64,000 nt of DNA from Streptomyces echinoruber (GCF_014651135.1 NZ_BMWH01000011.1:27077-91076); one strand, 5' to 3'. Counted from the stretch's first letter, positions 9,455 through 18,725 are shown. A program made the numbers and translations. The notes: generated by a model not told the origin, from the sequence alone.

Positions 9455-9600
9455 TCCCGCGGGCCGCGCACAGCGGCCCCCGCGGGTCGCACGCAACGAC
9501 CTTCGCAGGCCGCGCGCAACAGTTTCCACGGGCCCCGCATCGTCTCCGCAGGCCGTGCGCAACGGCCTCCGCGGACGCCGCGTGACACGCCCTCACGGGT
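9455..9600. repeat. Degenerate GC-rich repeats between convergent genes
   Basis: Five to six imperfect units of about 23-28 bp share CGCAGGCCGCGCGCAACGGCC-like cores with drift. They occupy the spacer between the NlpC/P60 gene and the response regulator, whose 3' ends face each other. Confidence 0.5.
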
Positions 9601-9641
9601 TCACGTCCGGCGGCGGCCGTCCGGCGGCGGCCCCAGGCCGT

Positions 9642-10439
9642 TCACACCAGCCGTCGGGCCGTCGCCCACCTCGTCAGCTCGTGCCGGTTGGACAGCTGCA
9701 GCTTGCGCAGGACCGCCGAGACGTGGGACTCGACCGTCTTGACGGAGATGAACAGCTGCTTGGCGATCTCCTTGTAGGCGTAGCCGCGGGCGATCAGGCG
9801 CAGCACCTCGCGCTCGCGCTGGGTGAGCCGGTCGAGGTCCTCGTCGACGGGCGGGGCGTCGGTGGACGCGAACGCGTCGAGGACGAACCCGGCCAGGCGC
9901 GGCGAGAAGACGGCGTCGCCCTCCTGCACGCGGAAGATGGAGTCGACCAGATCGGCCCCGGTGATCGTCTTGGTGACGTAGCCGCGCGCGCCGCCGCGGA
10001 TCACGCCGATCACGTCCTCGGCGGCGTCGGAGACGGACAGCGCGAGGAAGCGCACCGGCCGCTCCGCGTCGGCCATCAGCCCGGCGCACCGGCGCAGCAC
10101 CTCCACCCCGCCGCCGCCCGGCAGGTGGACGTCGAGGAGGACCACCTCGGGCCGGGTCGCGGTGATCACGGAGACCGCCTGGTCGACGTCGGCGGCCTCC
10201 CCGACGACCTCGACGCCGGTCTCCTCGGTGCGGCCGATCTCGGCCTGGACGCCCGTGCGGAACATGCGGTGGTCGTCGACGAGGACCACGCGCACGTGCC
10301 GCCCGCCCGCGCCACCGACGCCCCCCGCGGCCCCCACGGCCCTCGAGGACTCCGCGGACTCGGCGGACTCGGCGGCCCGCGCCGCCTGCGGCGTGCCGTG
10401 CGTGCCGTGCGTGCCGTTTTCCCCGGTCGCCTCGCTCAT
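9642..10439 (-). CDS. LuxR/NarL family response regulator
   Basis: A 265-aa regulator. A low-complexity Gly/Ala/Glu N-terminus (1-47) precedes a receiver domain with acidic pair D55-D56, phosphoacceptor D103 (VVLLDVHLP) and K157 (YVTKT). A LuxR-type helix-turn-helix follows at about 195-255 (LTQREREVLRLIARGYAYKE ...). Its ATG overlaps the stop codon of the upstream sensor kinase by the ATGA arrangement, so the pair is translationally coupled and almost certainly cognate. The unusual Gly/Ala/Thr-rich head is not part of the receiver fold and may be disordered. Confidence 0.93.
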   Translation of the reverse strand: MSEATGENGTHGTHGTPQAARAAESAESAESSRAVGAAGGVGGAGGRHVRVVLVDDHRMFRTGVQAEIGRTEETGVEVVGEAADVDQAVSVITATRPEVVLLDVHLPGGGGVEVLRRCAGLMADAERPVRFLALSVSDAAEDVIGVIRGGARGYVTKTITGADLVDSIFRVQEGDAVFSPRLAGFVLDAFASTDAPPVDEDLDRLTQREREVLRLIARGYAYKEIAKQLFISVKTVESHVSAVLRKLQLSNRHELTRWATARRLV

Positions 10440-11743
10440 GACGTGTTCTCCGCCCTCTCCATCTCCAGCTCGACCTCCGTGCCGCCGTCCGGCACGCGGC
10501 GCAGCCGCGCCGTGCCGCCGTTGCGCTCCATCCGGCCGATGATCGATTCTCTGACACCCATCCGGTCGGCGGGTATCGAATCGAGGTCGAAGCCGGGCCC
10601 GCGGTCCCGGACGGACACGAAGACCGTCCTGCCCTCGACCTCGGCGTAGACCTGCACGGCGCCGCCCTCGCCACCGTACTTGGCGGCGTTCACCATCGCC
10701 TCGCGCGCGGCCTGCATCTGCGCCCCGGTCCGCTCGTCGAGCGGGCAGTCGCCGACCACCACGACCTCGATGGGGACGCCGTGCTTGTCCTCGACCTCGG
10801 CGGCGTTGCGCCGGACGGCCTCGGCGAGGGTGGTGGGCTCGTCGGCCTCGTCCTTGCCGGTGCCCTCCGGTTTGTACAGCCAGGCGCGCAGGTCGCGCTC
10901 CTGGGCGCGGGCGAGGCGGCGCACCTCGCCCGGGTTGTCGGCGTTGCGCTGGATCAGGGTGAGGGTGTGCAGCACCGAGTCGTGCACGTGGGCGGCGACC
11001 TCGGCGCGCTCCTGGGCGCGGATGCGCATGAGGCGCTCCTCGGAGAGGTCCTGCGTCATCCGCACCAGGTACGGGCCGGCGAGCAGCGTGACGCCGACGA
11101 GGACGGCGAGGGCGGCCTGCAGGACCGAGCCGAGGTGGGCGGCGGAGCCCTGCAGGACGAACATGCCGGAGACGCCGGCCGTCACCAGCAGCACACCGGC
11201 GAGGGTGCGGGCCAGTGTGAGCGTACGGCGGCGCCGGCCGACCTCGACCCAGCGGGCCCGGCGGGCGTTGTCCGCCTGCCGCCACACCAGGGCGACGCCC
11301 GCGCCCACCAGCACCAGGGGCAGCAGGTAGGCCTTGGCGCCGCTGCCGAGGTTGACGTTGCCGACGAAGACCATGGCCAGGACGACCATGACCAGCAGCG
11401 CGACGATCTGCCCCCGGTCCGGTCTGCGGGCGACCAGTCTGCGGCGGCCGTCCGGCGAGACCTCCGCGGTGACGAGGGAGGGGGGTCTCTGGTCGCCGAC
11501 CCCGCCGACACCGAGGGGGACGAAGAACCAGAACGCCGCGTACAGCAGCGCGCCCAGGCCGTCGGCCAGGAACAGCCCCACGAAGACCAGCCGCACCCAC
11601 GCCACCGGCAGCCCGAGGTGCCCGGCCAGCCCCCGCGCCACCCCGCCCAGCCAGCGTCCGTCGCTGCTGCGGTAGAGCTTGCGCGGCGGCCGCGGGTCCT
11701 CGAGTGGCGCTGTGGCGGCTTCCGGCATGCCATCGATGGTCAC
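10436..11743 (-). CDS. Sensor histidine kinase with N-terminal PspC domain
   Basis: A 435-aa membrane kinase. The PspC domain (about 22-80, RSSDGRWLGGVARGLAGHLG) carries one membrane helix; further helices follow at about 112-130, 138-155, 182-198 and 205-225. The phosphoacceptor is probably H254 in HVHDSVLHT, of the HisKA_3 type that pairs with NarL/LuxR regulators. The ATPase has an N-box (REAMVNAAKYG) and RDRGPGFD. PspC domains respond to envelope stress in known systems; the signal here is inferred. Start is GTG at 11743; ATG at 11728 is the alternative. It is divergent from another PspC-domain gene, suggesting a shared regulatory region at 11744-11953. Confidence 0.9.
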   Translation of the reverse strand: MTIDGMPEAATAPLEDPRPPRKLYRSSDGRWLGGVARGLAGHLGLPVAWVRLVFVGLFLADGLGALLYAAFWFFVPLGVGGVGDQRPPSLVTAEVSPDGRRRLVARRPDRGQIVALLVMVVLAMVFVGNVNLGSGAKAYLLPLVLVGAGVALVWRQADNARRARWVEVGRRRRTLTLARTLAGVLLVTAGVSGMFVLQGSAAHLGSVLQAALAVLVGVTLLAGPYLVRMTQDLSEERLMRIRAQERAEVAAHVHDSVLHTLTLIQRNADNPGEVRRLARAQERDLRAWLYKPEGTGKDEADEPTTLAEAVRRNAAEVEDKHGVPIEVVVVGDCPLDERTGAQMQAAREAMVNAAKYGGEGGAVQVYAEVEGRTVFVSVRDRGPGFDLDSIPADRMGVRESIIGRMERNGGTARLRRVPDGGTEVELEMERAENTS

Positions 11744-11953
11744 ACGCCCCGCCCGCCCGGGGCATCAGGGTCGGCCCCCGAGACGCCCCTGATCTTCCGG
11801 TTTCCGTGCGGGAGCGGGGCCGTACCGCGCCGGCCGGAGGGTTCCGGGCACCGCCGGTCGAACACTTCCCGGGGCCCGGGTCGGGGCGATATCAGGGTTC
11901 GGCCAGGGTCGTCCCGACTGCCGTCGCGCCGCCGCGCCCGCCACCATGGAGCC

Positions 11954-13534
11954 ATGACCGATCACCAGCACGCCGCGCCGGGTCCCGGACCCGGGTCCGG
12001 CCCGCGTCCCGCACCGCCGGGGCCCGGGCCGCGGGGCGCCGCGCCCGGCACGGACGGCCCGGCCGGCCCGGCCGCGGGTGCGCGTCCGGGTGCGTGGGAG
12101 GGAACGCGGGGGGAGAAGGAGAGGAGAGGTGCGCCGGGGAGCGGAGGGGAAAGCGTGAGCGCGGCGACCGGGGCACAGGACACCGCCGACGCGGCCGGCG
12201 CCCACCGGTTCTCCGAGCCGTCCTCTCAGTCCTCCGAGGCGTCCCCCCGGTCCTCCGAGCCTCCCCCGCTCCACCGCTTCCGCCGCGACCGGCGGCACAA
12301 GATGCTCGGCGGGGTGTGCGCGGGGCTCGGGCGGCAGTGCGACATGGACCCGGTGATCTTCCGGATCACCCTCGCGGTGCTGGCCGCGACCGGCGGTCTG
12401 GGCCTCATCTTCTACGGCTTCGCGTGGCTCTTCGTGCCGTACGACGACGAGGACGAGAACGAGGTGCGCAAGCTGCTCACCGGCCGCGTCGACGGGCAGG
12501 CGCTCGCGGCGGTGCTGTTCGCCCTGGTCGGCTGCGGCGTCTTCCTGTCGATGCTGAAGAACGCCAGTGTGCTGACGTTCGCCGCGGTGCTCTCGCTGCT
12601 CCTCGCGGGCGCCGGCTACTGGTCGCAGCACCGGGGCGCGCCGGACCCGGACCCGCTGGCGGCGCAGGCGGTCGCCGACGCCCCGCCGGAACCGCAGGCT
12701 CCGCCGCCGGCGGCGTACCCCTCCTGGTGGCGGGACCCGATCGTCAAGGACGGCACCCATGTCGGCGGCACCGGGTACCTGTGGGGTCCCCGGGACTCCC
12801 ACGACCGGGACATCGCGGCGGCCGTCAACATCAGCCGCGGCGCCTACCGCACCACGCCGGACCACATACGCGCCGCGCGGGACGTCCGGCCCGCCAGGCC
12901 GCGCGGCCCGCGCTGGATCGGCGGCTGGGTGTTCCTGCTGGCCCTGGCCGCGGGCGCCCTGGGCACCGGCCTGACCTGGGACGGCCACGCGCTCGGCACC
13001 AGCCTGCAGGCCGGCCTGGCCGCCGCGCTCCTGGTCCTGGGTCTGGGCATAGCCGTCAGCTCGTTCCTCGGGCGGACGGGGGCGGGCTCGGTGTTCCTCG
13101 CGGTGGTGACCGCGGGCCTGCTCGCCGGGGCGGCGGTGCTGCCGAAGGACATCGGCACGCACTGGTCGCACACGCGGTGGCAGCCCCACTCGGTCGCGCA
13201 GGTACGGGAGAAATACGACCTCGGTGCCGGGGTCGCCACCCTGGACCTGACCCGGGTGCACCCGGGTCGCGGGCGGACGGTGTCCTCCGGCGCCGACGTC
13301 GGGGTGGGCCGGCTGCGGGTGGTCGTGCCGCGGGACGCGGCCGTGCGGCTGACCATCGACGTGGGCGTCGGCGACATCCAGTTGCCGGGCGACGGGAGCA
13401 AGGACGTGGACGTGGCGCCGGGCAAGCACCAGCAGCTCACGCTGCCCCCCGTGAGCGGCCGGGGCGGCGGCACCCTCGCCCTGAGTCTCGACGTCGGGGC
13501 CGGCCAGGTGGAGGTGAGCCGTGCTGCGGCATGA
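11954..13534 (+). CDS. PspC domain membrane protein with C-terminal beta-helix (toastrack-like) domain
   Basis: A 526-aa protein. A disordered Pro/Gly/Ser-rich N-terminus (1-110) leads into a PspC domain (about 112-170, RDRRHKMLGGVCAGLGRQCD), then several membrane helices (about 180-220 and 320-400). The C-terminal 130 residues repeat short beta-strand units such as LDLTRVHPG, VGVGRLRVVVP, VGVGDIQLPG and LDVGAGQVEV, typical of the toastrack/DUF4097-like domains found with PspC and LiaF proteins. Known relatives sense or buffer envelope stress. It is divergent from the PspC sensor kinase and overlaps the next small gene by 14 bases, so the latter is co-expressed. Confidence 0.85.
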   Translation: MTDHQHAAPGPGPGSGPRPAPPGPGPRGAAPGTDGPAGPAAGARPGAWEGTRGEKERRGAPGSGGESVSAATGAQDTADAAGAHRFSEPSSQSSEASPRSSEPPPLHRFRRDRRHKMLGGVCAGLGRQCDMDPVIFRITLAVLAATGGLGLIFYGFAWLFVPYDDEDENEVRKLLTGRVDGQALAAVLFALVGCGVFLSMLKNASVLTFAAVLSLLLAGAGYWSQHRGAPDPDPLAAQAVADAPPEPQAPPPAAYPSWWRDPIVKDGTHVGGTGYLWGPRDSHDRDIAAAVNISRGAYRTTPDHIRAARDVRPARPRGPRWIGGWVFLLALAAGALGTGLTWDGHALGTSLQAGLAAALLVLGLGIAVSSFLGRTGAGSVFLAVVTAGLLAGAAVLPKDIGTHWSHTRWQPHSVAQVREKYDLGAGVATLDLTRVHPGRGRTVSSGADVGVGRLRVVVPRDAAVRLTIDVGVGDIQLPGDGSKDVDVAPGKHQQLTLPPVSGRGGGTLALSLDVGAGQVEVSRAAA

Positions 13535-13775
13535 GTTCCAGCCCGGACGACTCGTCGCGGGGGTGTTCCTCGCCTCGGCGGGCGTCGTCTACGCCGGTGA
13601 CGCGGGCGGCGCCTGGCAGGCCCCGTGGTTCGCGGTGATCCCGCTCGTCGTCGGCGGCCTCTTCCTGGCCGGCGCGGTGGCCGCCGTGTCGGGGGCGATA
13701 CGCAGGCGGCACCGGCCGGCGGCCGGTGCCGCGACCGACCACACGGACCCGGCCGACGCCGGCACGGGGCACTGA
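13521..13775 (+). CDS. Small membrane protein coupled to the PspC gene
   Basis: An 84-aa protein starting at GTG inside the end of the preceding gene. Two membrane segments (about 10-28 and 37-58) are followed by a basic RRRHR stop-transfer and a polar tail. The overlap implies translational coupling. It has no catalytic motif; a partner role with the PspC protein is inferred from position only. Confidence 0.75.
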   Translation: MLRHEFQPGRLVAGVFLASAGVVYAGDAGGAWQAPWFAVIPLVVGGLFLAGAVAAVSGAIRRRHRPAAGAATDHTDPADAGTGH

Positions 13776-13803
13776 GCGCAAACCGGCCGCGCCCGGATGG
13801 CCT

Positions 13804-13873
13804 GCCTCACGGGTGGGCTCGCCTCACAGGTGGGCTCGCCTCACGGGTGGGACCGCCTCACGGGTGGGACCGC
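13804..13873. repeat. 17-bp tandem repeat, four copies, running into the doxX-like 3' end
   Basis: Units GCCTCACGGGTGGGCTC begin at 13804, 13821, 13838 and 13855 with only a few changes. The last copy contains the stop codon and final codons (Arg-Ser-His-Pro) of the DoxX-family gene on the minus strand, so repeat growth appears to touch coding sequence. Confidence 0.85.
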
Positions 13874-14385
13874 CGCCCCCGTCGCCGTGCCCGCCACGCG
13901 GCGTCGACGGACAGCAGCGGTGCTCCGGCGAGGACGAGGGGCAGCCAGGCCATGAGGTAGGGAAGGTCGTTGCCGTAGTAGTACGGGCTCGACGCCCAGC
14001 TCACCGTCAGGAACAGGCTGAGGGAGATCAGCGCGCCGCCGAGGGCGGCGAGGCGGGCCAGCAGGCCGAGGAGGGTGCCGATGCCGACGGCGAGTTCGCC
14101 GAGGGCGATGGCCGTGCCGAAGCCGACCGGGTTCTTCAGGGCGAGGTCGACCAGGGCGGGCACGGCGGAGGAGTCGCGGACCGAGCGCATGGTCTCGCCG
14201 ATCGAGCCCGCGCCGGAGGACTTGAGGAAGGAGCCGGCGGTGAGCTTGTCCAGACCGGCGTAGACGAAGGTGACCCCGAGGAAGATCCGCAGGGGGAGGA
14301 GGGCGTAGCGGGTGGCGGTCTCCCGCCAGTCCCGGCGGCCCTCGGCAGAGGAGATGTACCTGCCGGTCCTTGTGTCATGGGTCAT
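13858..14385 (-). CDS. DoxX family membrane protein
   Basis: A 175-aa DoxX/SURF4-type membrane protein starting MTHDTRTGRY. Four hydrophobic helices are readable; the first (LLPLRIFLGVTFVYAGLDKL) and the central GFGTAIALGELAVGIGTLLG are typical of the family. DoxX proteins in actinobacteria are linked to redox homeostasis and sulfur stress, but a reaction is not established. ATG at 14385 was chosen because GGGAGAGG lies 11-12 bases upstream; a GTG at 14406 is in frame. A palindrome sits just upstream at 14414-14425 and probably controls the gene. Confidence 0.8.
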   Translation of the reverse strand: MTHDTRTGRYISSAEGRRDWRETATRYALLPLRIFLGVTFVYAGLDKLTAGSFLKSSGAGSIGETMRSVRDSSAVPALVDLALKNPVGFGTAIALGELAVGIGTLLGLLARLAALGGALISLSLFLTVSWASSPYYYGNDLPYLMAWLPLVLAGAPLLSVDAAWRARRRGRRSHP

Positions 14386-14413
14386 CGCTGCCGCCGCCTC
14401 TCCCACGCCGATA

Positions 14414-14425
14414 TTGAGGTCTCAA
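14414..14425 (-). promoter_or_regulatory. Palindromic operator candidate upstream of the DoxX gene
   Basis: TTGAG-GT-CTCAA is an inverted repeat with 5-bp arms lying about 30 bp upstream of the start in a rare AT-rich pocket. Its size resembles operators of MarR-family regulators, which often control DoxX-type genes. No regulator gene is adjacent. Confidence 0.45.
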
Positions 14426-14694
14426 CAAAACATACGAGGGGGGAAGAGGCACCGTTCAACCGCGAGAGGACGATTTCCGCCGATTCTCCCGCCGGTTCTC
14501 CCGCCGGTTCTCCGGCTTCGCCCCTTCGGTCACCGCTGCCCCGGGGGACTGCCGCCCGGAGGAGCCACTGCCTGGAGGGACCGCCGCCCGGGAGGACCGG
14601 CACCCCGAGGACCCGCTGCGCGACGGCTCACCGACAACCGGTCGACGGCCGGTCGACGGCCGGCCGGTGCTCAGTCGACGGCCAATCCTCACTG

Positions 14695-15993
14695 TCAGTC
14701 GGTCACGTCGATCGCGTACCGGTTGGTCTCCACACCGGCCGCCGTGACGACCTGCACCTCCACGCGGCCCGGCTCGACGTCGGCCGGCACGGGGACGGTG
14801 AGGACGGTGTCGGTGGGGTTGCTGAAGCCGCCGGTGACGGGGACGAGGGGGACGTGCACGTGGACGGTGCCGATGCGGACGACCATGCGGGCGAGACGGT
14901 CGGCGCCCTGGGCGCCGGGCGGGACGAAGCCGGCGCCGCGGATCTCGATGTCGTCGCCGGTGCGGATCGGCGCGTCCAGGTCGCCGGCCTCGCGGGCCCG
15001 TACGACGGAGAGGATCACGGGGCGGCCGCCCTCGGCGTACTTGGCGGCGAGGTAGGTCGCCGCGGAGACCAGCACCACGACGGCCAACCCCCACGGCAGG
15101 TCGGGCAGCTGGTCGGGGCGGCGGGCCAGCCGGACGGCGGCGAAGACGAGGGCGACGAAGCCGACGGCGACGTACTGGATGTCGGCGAAGGCGCCGCGCC
15201 CGGAGTCGTCGGTGAGCAGGTCGGCGGCGCGCGGCCGGTCGGCGCGGACCTTCTGCAGCCGCTGCCCGAGCACCCGCAGCCCGACCACGCGGCGCACCAG
15301 CACCGCGATCCCGCAGACCACGGCGAGCACGGTCACCACGCCGGCCCCGCGGGCGAGGTCCAGCCCGGCGATCAGGCGGTCCCGTTCGCCGGGTGCGGAG
15401 GCGGCGGCCAGCCGTCCGGCCAGCACCAGCACCGCGTAGGCCACGAACAGCACCCAGGCGGCGGCCACGGCGCGGGAGGTGGACAGCCGGTTGTCCTCGC
15501 CGATGACCGGGGCGAGCACGCCGCCGCGCGCCCGGTGGAACCAGGACGCGGCCGTCAGCGCGACCGCGACCACCAGCGCGGCGAGCAGCCCGGCGGTGCG
15601 GGCCGCCGTCCAGCCCGCGCCGACCGCGGTCAGCGCCTGCGCCGGCAGCAGGAGCAGCACGCCCGCCCACACGGCGCCGGCGGTGCGGCGCCACAGGCGG
15701 GCCAGCCAGGCCTCGCCCTCGGCGCGGCCGCGCTCGGCGACGTGGTGGGCGCACTGGGCGAGTTCGGCCGACACCCACTGCCGGGAGGCCGACGGCGAGT
15801 GCGCCACGGCCGCGGGCAGGCCCTGCCCGGCGGCGAACTCGTCCCGTTTGCGCAGGAATTCGGTGACCGCTCGCCGGTGGCCCTCGCGTGCCCCGTGCGG
15901 GCAGTCCCCGCAGGTGCAGCCCCCCGTGTGGGCGCCCGCCCGCACGCCCTGACTCGCCTCCTGCACCGCCACGCCGATGCCCGCCTTCCCCAC
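14695..15993 (-). CDS. Multi-pass membrane protein of unknown function
   Basis: A 432-aa protein. The N-terminal cytoplasmic part has a Cys-rich GGCTCGDCPHG motif (residues about 24-34) that could bind metal. It is followed by five to six membrane helices between about 105 and 315. The C-terminal 100 residues form a beta-rich domain (VVRIGTVHVHVPLVPVTGG ... EVQVVTAAGVETNRYAIDV) that looks like an extracellular Ig/TIG-type fold. I do not recognise the family and assign no function. The gene stands alone; the spacer downstream (14426-14694) contains short 12-bp repeats near 14482. Confidence 0.75.
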   Translation of the reverse strand: MGKAGIGVAVQEASQGVRAGAHTGGCTCGDCPHGAREGHRRAVTEFLRKRDEFAAGQGLPAAVAHSPSASRQWVSAELAQCAHHVAERGRAEGEAWLARLWRRTAGAVWAGVLLLLPAQALTAVGAGWTAARTAGLLAALVVAVALTAASWFHRARGGVLAPVIGEDNRLSTSRAVAAAWVLFVAYAVLVLAGRLAAASAPGERDRLIAGLDLARGAGVVTVLAVVCGIAVLVRRVVGLRVLGQRLQKVRADRPRAADLLTDDSGRGAFADIQYVAVGFVALVFAAVRLARRPDQLPDLPWGLAVVVLVSAATYLAAKYAEGGRPVILSVVRAREAGDLDAPIRTGDDIEIRGAGFVPPGAQGADRLARMVVRIGTVHVHVPLVPVTGGFSNPTDTVLTVPVPADVEPGRVEVQVVTAAGVETNRYAIDVTD

Positions 15994-16133
15994 GAGGACC
16001 CACTGGGACCCACTGCAACTCCCGTGTGACGAGAGCGAATTGTGCCCTACGAAACGCGGTCCGTGTCCGGCAGGTCCGGTCAGGACGGGTGATGTGCGAG
16101 GCGCCGTGTTGACCCGGCTGGGAGAATTCCCTT

Positions 16134-17018
16134 ATGGCCGAGATCGTCCAGCGCGACGGGAGGTGGGCCTTCGACGGCACGACGGTGCGGATCACGCCGG
16201 GTCTGCACCGTTCCGTGGCGCTGTTCCGGCAGACGTACGGGGAGATCGCCGTGCCGCTCGAGGCCGTCGCGGGTGTGGTCCACGAGCCCGGACGCAGGCA
16301 CAGCCGGCTGAGGCTGCGGCTGCGGGAGGGCGCCGATCCCCTCCTGCAGGCGACCGGCGGCCGGCTGCCCGACGCGGCCGATCCCTACCGGCTGCGGGTG
16401 GAGGCCGACCGGGCCGGGGTCGCGGAGTACGTCGCCGAGGAGATCCGCACCGCCCTGCTGCTGGACCAGGTGCCCCAGGAGCCCACCGACGCCTATCTGC
16501 TGCCGGGCCCGCCGGTGCCGGTGTCGGTCCGTTCCAGCGACGGCACGGTGTCCTTCGACGGCACCCGGGTGCGCATCGACTGGTCCGACGGCTCCGACCG
16601 GGTCAAGCGCGCCACCGGCCCGCGCATCATCGACGTCGCCGACCTGGTGCGGGTGGAGTGGCTGCCCCACTCCGGTTACGAGGAGGGCCACCTGCGCTTC
16701 CTCACCCGCGAGACGGTCTTCTCCCAACTGCCGCCGGAGAAGGACCCGTACGCCCTCGACCTGTGGGGCAGCGCCCGCCGCGACCTGCTCACGGCGCTGG
16801 TGGCGGCCGCCGTCACCGCCCGCCTGCCGCACCCCTCCGCGCGCGACAGCGCCCTTCTCCCCCGCCACCGGCGCGAGGCCGCGGCCGCGCCGCCCCCGGC
16901 CGACCACCACGACGTCCTGCTGCGCCGGCTGCGCGAGCTGGGCGAGCTGCACCGCGACGGGGTGCTCACGGACGAGGAGTTCGCGCGTACGAAGGCGGCG
17001 GTGCTGCGCGGGTTCTGA
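16134..17018 (+). CDS. DUF4429 / SHOCT domain protein
   Basis: A 294-aa soluble protein. Two related halves begin GRWAFDGTTVRITPG (about 8-22) and DGTVSFDGTRVRIDW (about 135-149), each followed by a strand-rich block, as in proteins with tandem DUF4429 domains. The last 35 residues (LLRRLRELGELHRDGVLTDE ... ) are a SHOCT helix-hairpin, a short C-terminal oligomerisation module. The ATG follows GGGAGA by about 8 bases. Biological role is unknown; these proteins resemble PH-like membrane-proximal scaffolds. Confidence 0.85.
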   Translation: MAEIVQRDGRWAFDGTTVRITPGLHRSVALFRQTYGEIAVPLEAVAGVVHEPGRRHSRLRLRLREGADPLLQATGGRLPDAADPYRLRVEADRAGVAEYVAEEIRTALLLDQVPQEPTDAYLLPGPPVPVSVRSSDGTVSFDGTRVRIDWSDGSDRVKRATGPRIIDVADLVRVEWLPHSGYEEGHLRFLTRETVFSQLPPEKDPYALDLWGSARRDLLTALVAAAVTARLPHPSARDSALLPRHRREAAAAPPPADHHDVLLRRLRELGELHRDGVLTDEEFARTKAAVLRGF

Positions 17019-17115
17019 CCCGGCCGCGCGGCGCTCCGCAACCCGGTGCGGTGCCCGGGCGCTCCGGCCGGCCGCGCCACGTCCTCCGGGCGCTCCGGCC
17101 ACCTCCTCCGGCCGG

Positions 17116-17263
17116 CTCCGGTCCGCGCCGTCCGGGCACTCCGGCGCGGACGCTCCACCCCACGCCATCCGGCCGCTCCGGTCCGCGCCGTCCGGGCACT
17201 CCGGCGCGGACGCTCCACCCCACGCCATCCGGCCGCTCCGGTCCGCGCCGTCCGGGCGCTCCG
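17116..17263. repeat. 60-bp tandem repeat, about 2.5 copies
   Basis: Three successive 60-base blocks are almost identical, sharing GGTCCGCGCCGTCCGGGC followed by ACTCCGGCGCGGACGCTCC; the third is truncated. It lies between the 3' ends of the convergent DUF4429 and aldolase genes. No gene is present in the spacer. Confidence 0.9.
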
Positions 17264-17284
17264 GTCCGTGCCGTCCGGGGAGGA

Positions 17285-18076
17285 TCAGCTCAGCAGGTCC
17301 GGCTCGGTGCGGCTGATGTCCTGCCACAGCGGCTGGTAGTTGATCCACGCCACCAGGTCCCCGCCGAGCTGCTCCCGGGTGGCCACGGCCAGGCGGTGGT
17401 CGATGGGGATCGGCCGGCCCGCGGCCTTCGCGGTGAGCTGCACCTGGCAGGAGCGCTCCATCGACACGAACCACCAGGCCGCCGCGTCCACCGAGTCGCC
17501 CACGGTCAGCAGCCCGTGGTTGCGCAGCACCAGCGCCTTGCGGGAGCCGAGCGCGGCGGCGATGCGGCGGGCCTCCTCGGCGTCGACGGCGACACCGGTG
17601 TAGCTGTCGTAGACGGCGTGGTCCTCGTAGAAGGCGCAGCTCTCCTGGGTGATCGGTTCCAGCGGCTCGCCGAGGGCGGCCAGGGCGCGGCCGTGCACGG
17701 AGTGGCAGTGGGCCACGGCGACGACGTCGGGTCGGGCGGCGTGCACCTGGGCGTGCACGGTGAAGGCGGCCTGGTTGACGTGGTAGCGGCCCTCGACGAC
17801 CTGCCCGTCCCGGTTGGCCAGGACGAGGTCGCTGACGGTGACGTGGCGGAAGGGCAGGCCGAAGGGGTTGACCCAGAAGCAGTCGGTGAACTCCGGGTCG
17901 CGAGCGGTGATGTGCCCGGAGACGCCGTCCTCGAAGCCGAGCCGCCCGAAGATGCGCAGCGCGCCCGCCAGCCGCTCCTTGCGGTGCCGGCGCTCGTCCT
18001 CGACCGACGTGTGCATCGGCGGCATCGCGAACCGCAGCCGGTCGGTGGGGACGGGCTGCGGAGGGGTGGGATGCAT
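17285..18076 (-). CDS. Class II aldolase/adducin family protein
   Basis: A 263-aa protein of the zinc-dependent class II aldolase/adducin fold (fuculose- and ribulose-phosphate aldolase relatives). The metal-binding histidines are visible in AHCHSVHG (about 121-128), and the late conserved LRNHGLLTVG supplies the third. GRLGFEDGVSGHITARDP near 45-62 is the family's N-terminal signature. The ATG at 18076 is preceded by GGAGG at 7 bases. The substrate is not readable; adducin-like members often lack known aldolase activity. It is divergent from the PPOX-like gene, with about 150 bp between starts. Confidence 0.88.
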   Translation of the reverse strand: MHPTPPQPVPTDRLRFAMPPMHTSVEDERRHRKERLAGALRIFGRLGFEDGVSGHITARDPEFTDCFWVNPFGLPFRHVTVSDLVLANRDGQVVEGRYHVNQAAFTVHAQVHAARPDVVAVAHCHSVHGRALAALGEPLEPITQESCAFYEDHAVYDSYTGVAVDAEEARRIAAALGSRKALVLRNHGLLTVGDSVDAAAWWFVSMERSCQVQLTAKAAGRPIPIDHRLAVATREQLGGDLVAWINYQPLWQDISRTEPDLLS

Positions 18077-18227
18077 GGGGTGGCCTCCAGCGGGTTCTCG
18101 TACGCGCGGGAAGGTACCGGCGGCGGTGCCCGGCCGGTAGTACCGCCCGGCGCAAAGATCCGACGGGTTTCGGATACCCACGGATAACCGACAGGAGATG
18201 TCCGGTATCGGCGGAAGACTCGCCGGC

Positions 18228-18707
18228 ATGACCGACACGTTCACCTGGGCCGCGTTCGCGGCCGCCGAGTCCGCGTTCGCCCGCGCCGTCGAAGCCCGCT
18301 TCGCGGCCTTCCGGCACCACGTCCTCGCCACTCTCCGCCGGGACGGCTCCCCCCGCACCTCGGGTCTGGAGGCCGACTTCCGGGGCGGCGAGCTGTGGCT
18401 CGGCATGATGCACCACTCCCTCAAGGCCCTCGACCTGCGCCGCGATCCGCGCTTCGCCCTCCAGGCCAACCCGGGCGAGGGAACGGACCTGGCGGGCGGG
18501 GACGTGCGGATCAGCGGGCGGGCGTACGAGGTCGGGGAGGGCGCGGTCAAGGCCCGGTACGTGGCGGAGGCGGAACCGCCGCAGCCGTTCCACCTCTTCC
18601 GCACCGAGCTGACGGAGGTCGTGCGGACCCGCGTCGAGGACGACACGTACCTGGTCGTCGAGATCTGGAAGCCCGGTGAACCCCTGCGCACGATCAAACG
18701 CCGGTAG
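18228..18707 (+). CDS. Pyridoxamine 5'-phosphate oxidase-like flavin/F420 protein
   Basis: A 159-aa split-beta-barrel protein of the PPOX-like family. The N-terminal ATLRRDGSPRTSGLEADFRGG is the strand pair that usually cradles FMN or F420. The later segment LDLRRDPRFALQANPG is also typical. The C-terminus (YLVVEIWKPGEPLRTIKRR) is the closing strand. Such proteins are commonly small oxidoreductases; the cofactor cannot be decided here. ATG at 18228 was chosen with GGAAGA about 10 bases upstream; an in-frame ATG at 18198 abuts GGAG too closely. Confidence 0.82.
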   Translation: MTDTFTWAAFAAAESAFARAVEARFAAFRHHVLATLRRDGSPRTSGLEADFRGGELWLGMMHHSLKALDLRRDPRFALQANPGEGTDLAGGDVRISGRAYEVGEGAVKARYVAEAEPPQPFHLFRTELTEVVRTRVEDDTYLVVEIWKPGEPLRTIKRR

Positions 18708-18725
18708 GACTCACCGAGGGACCCG

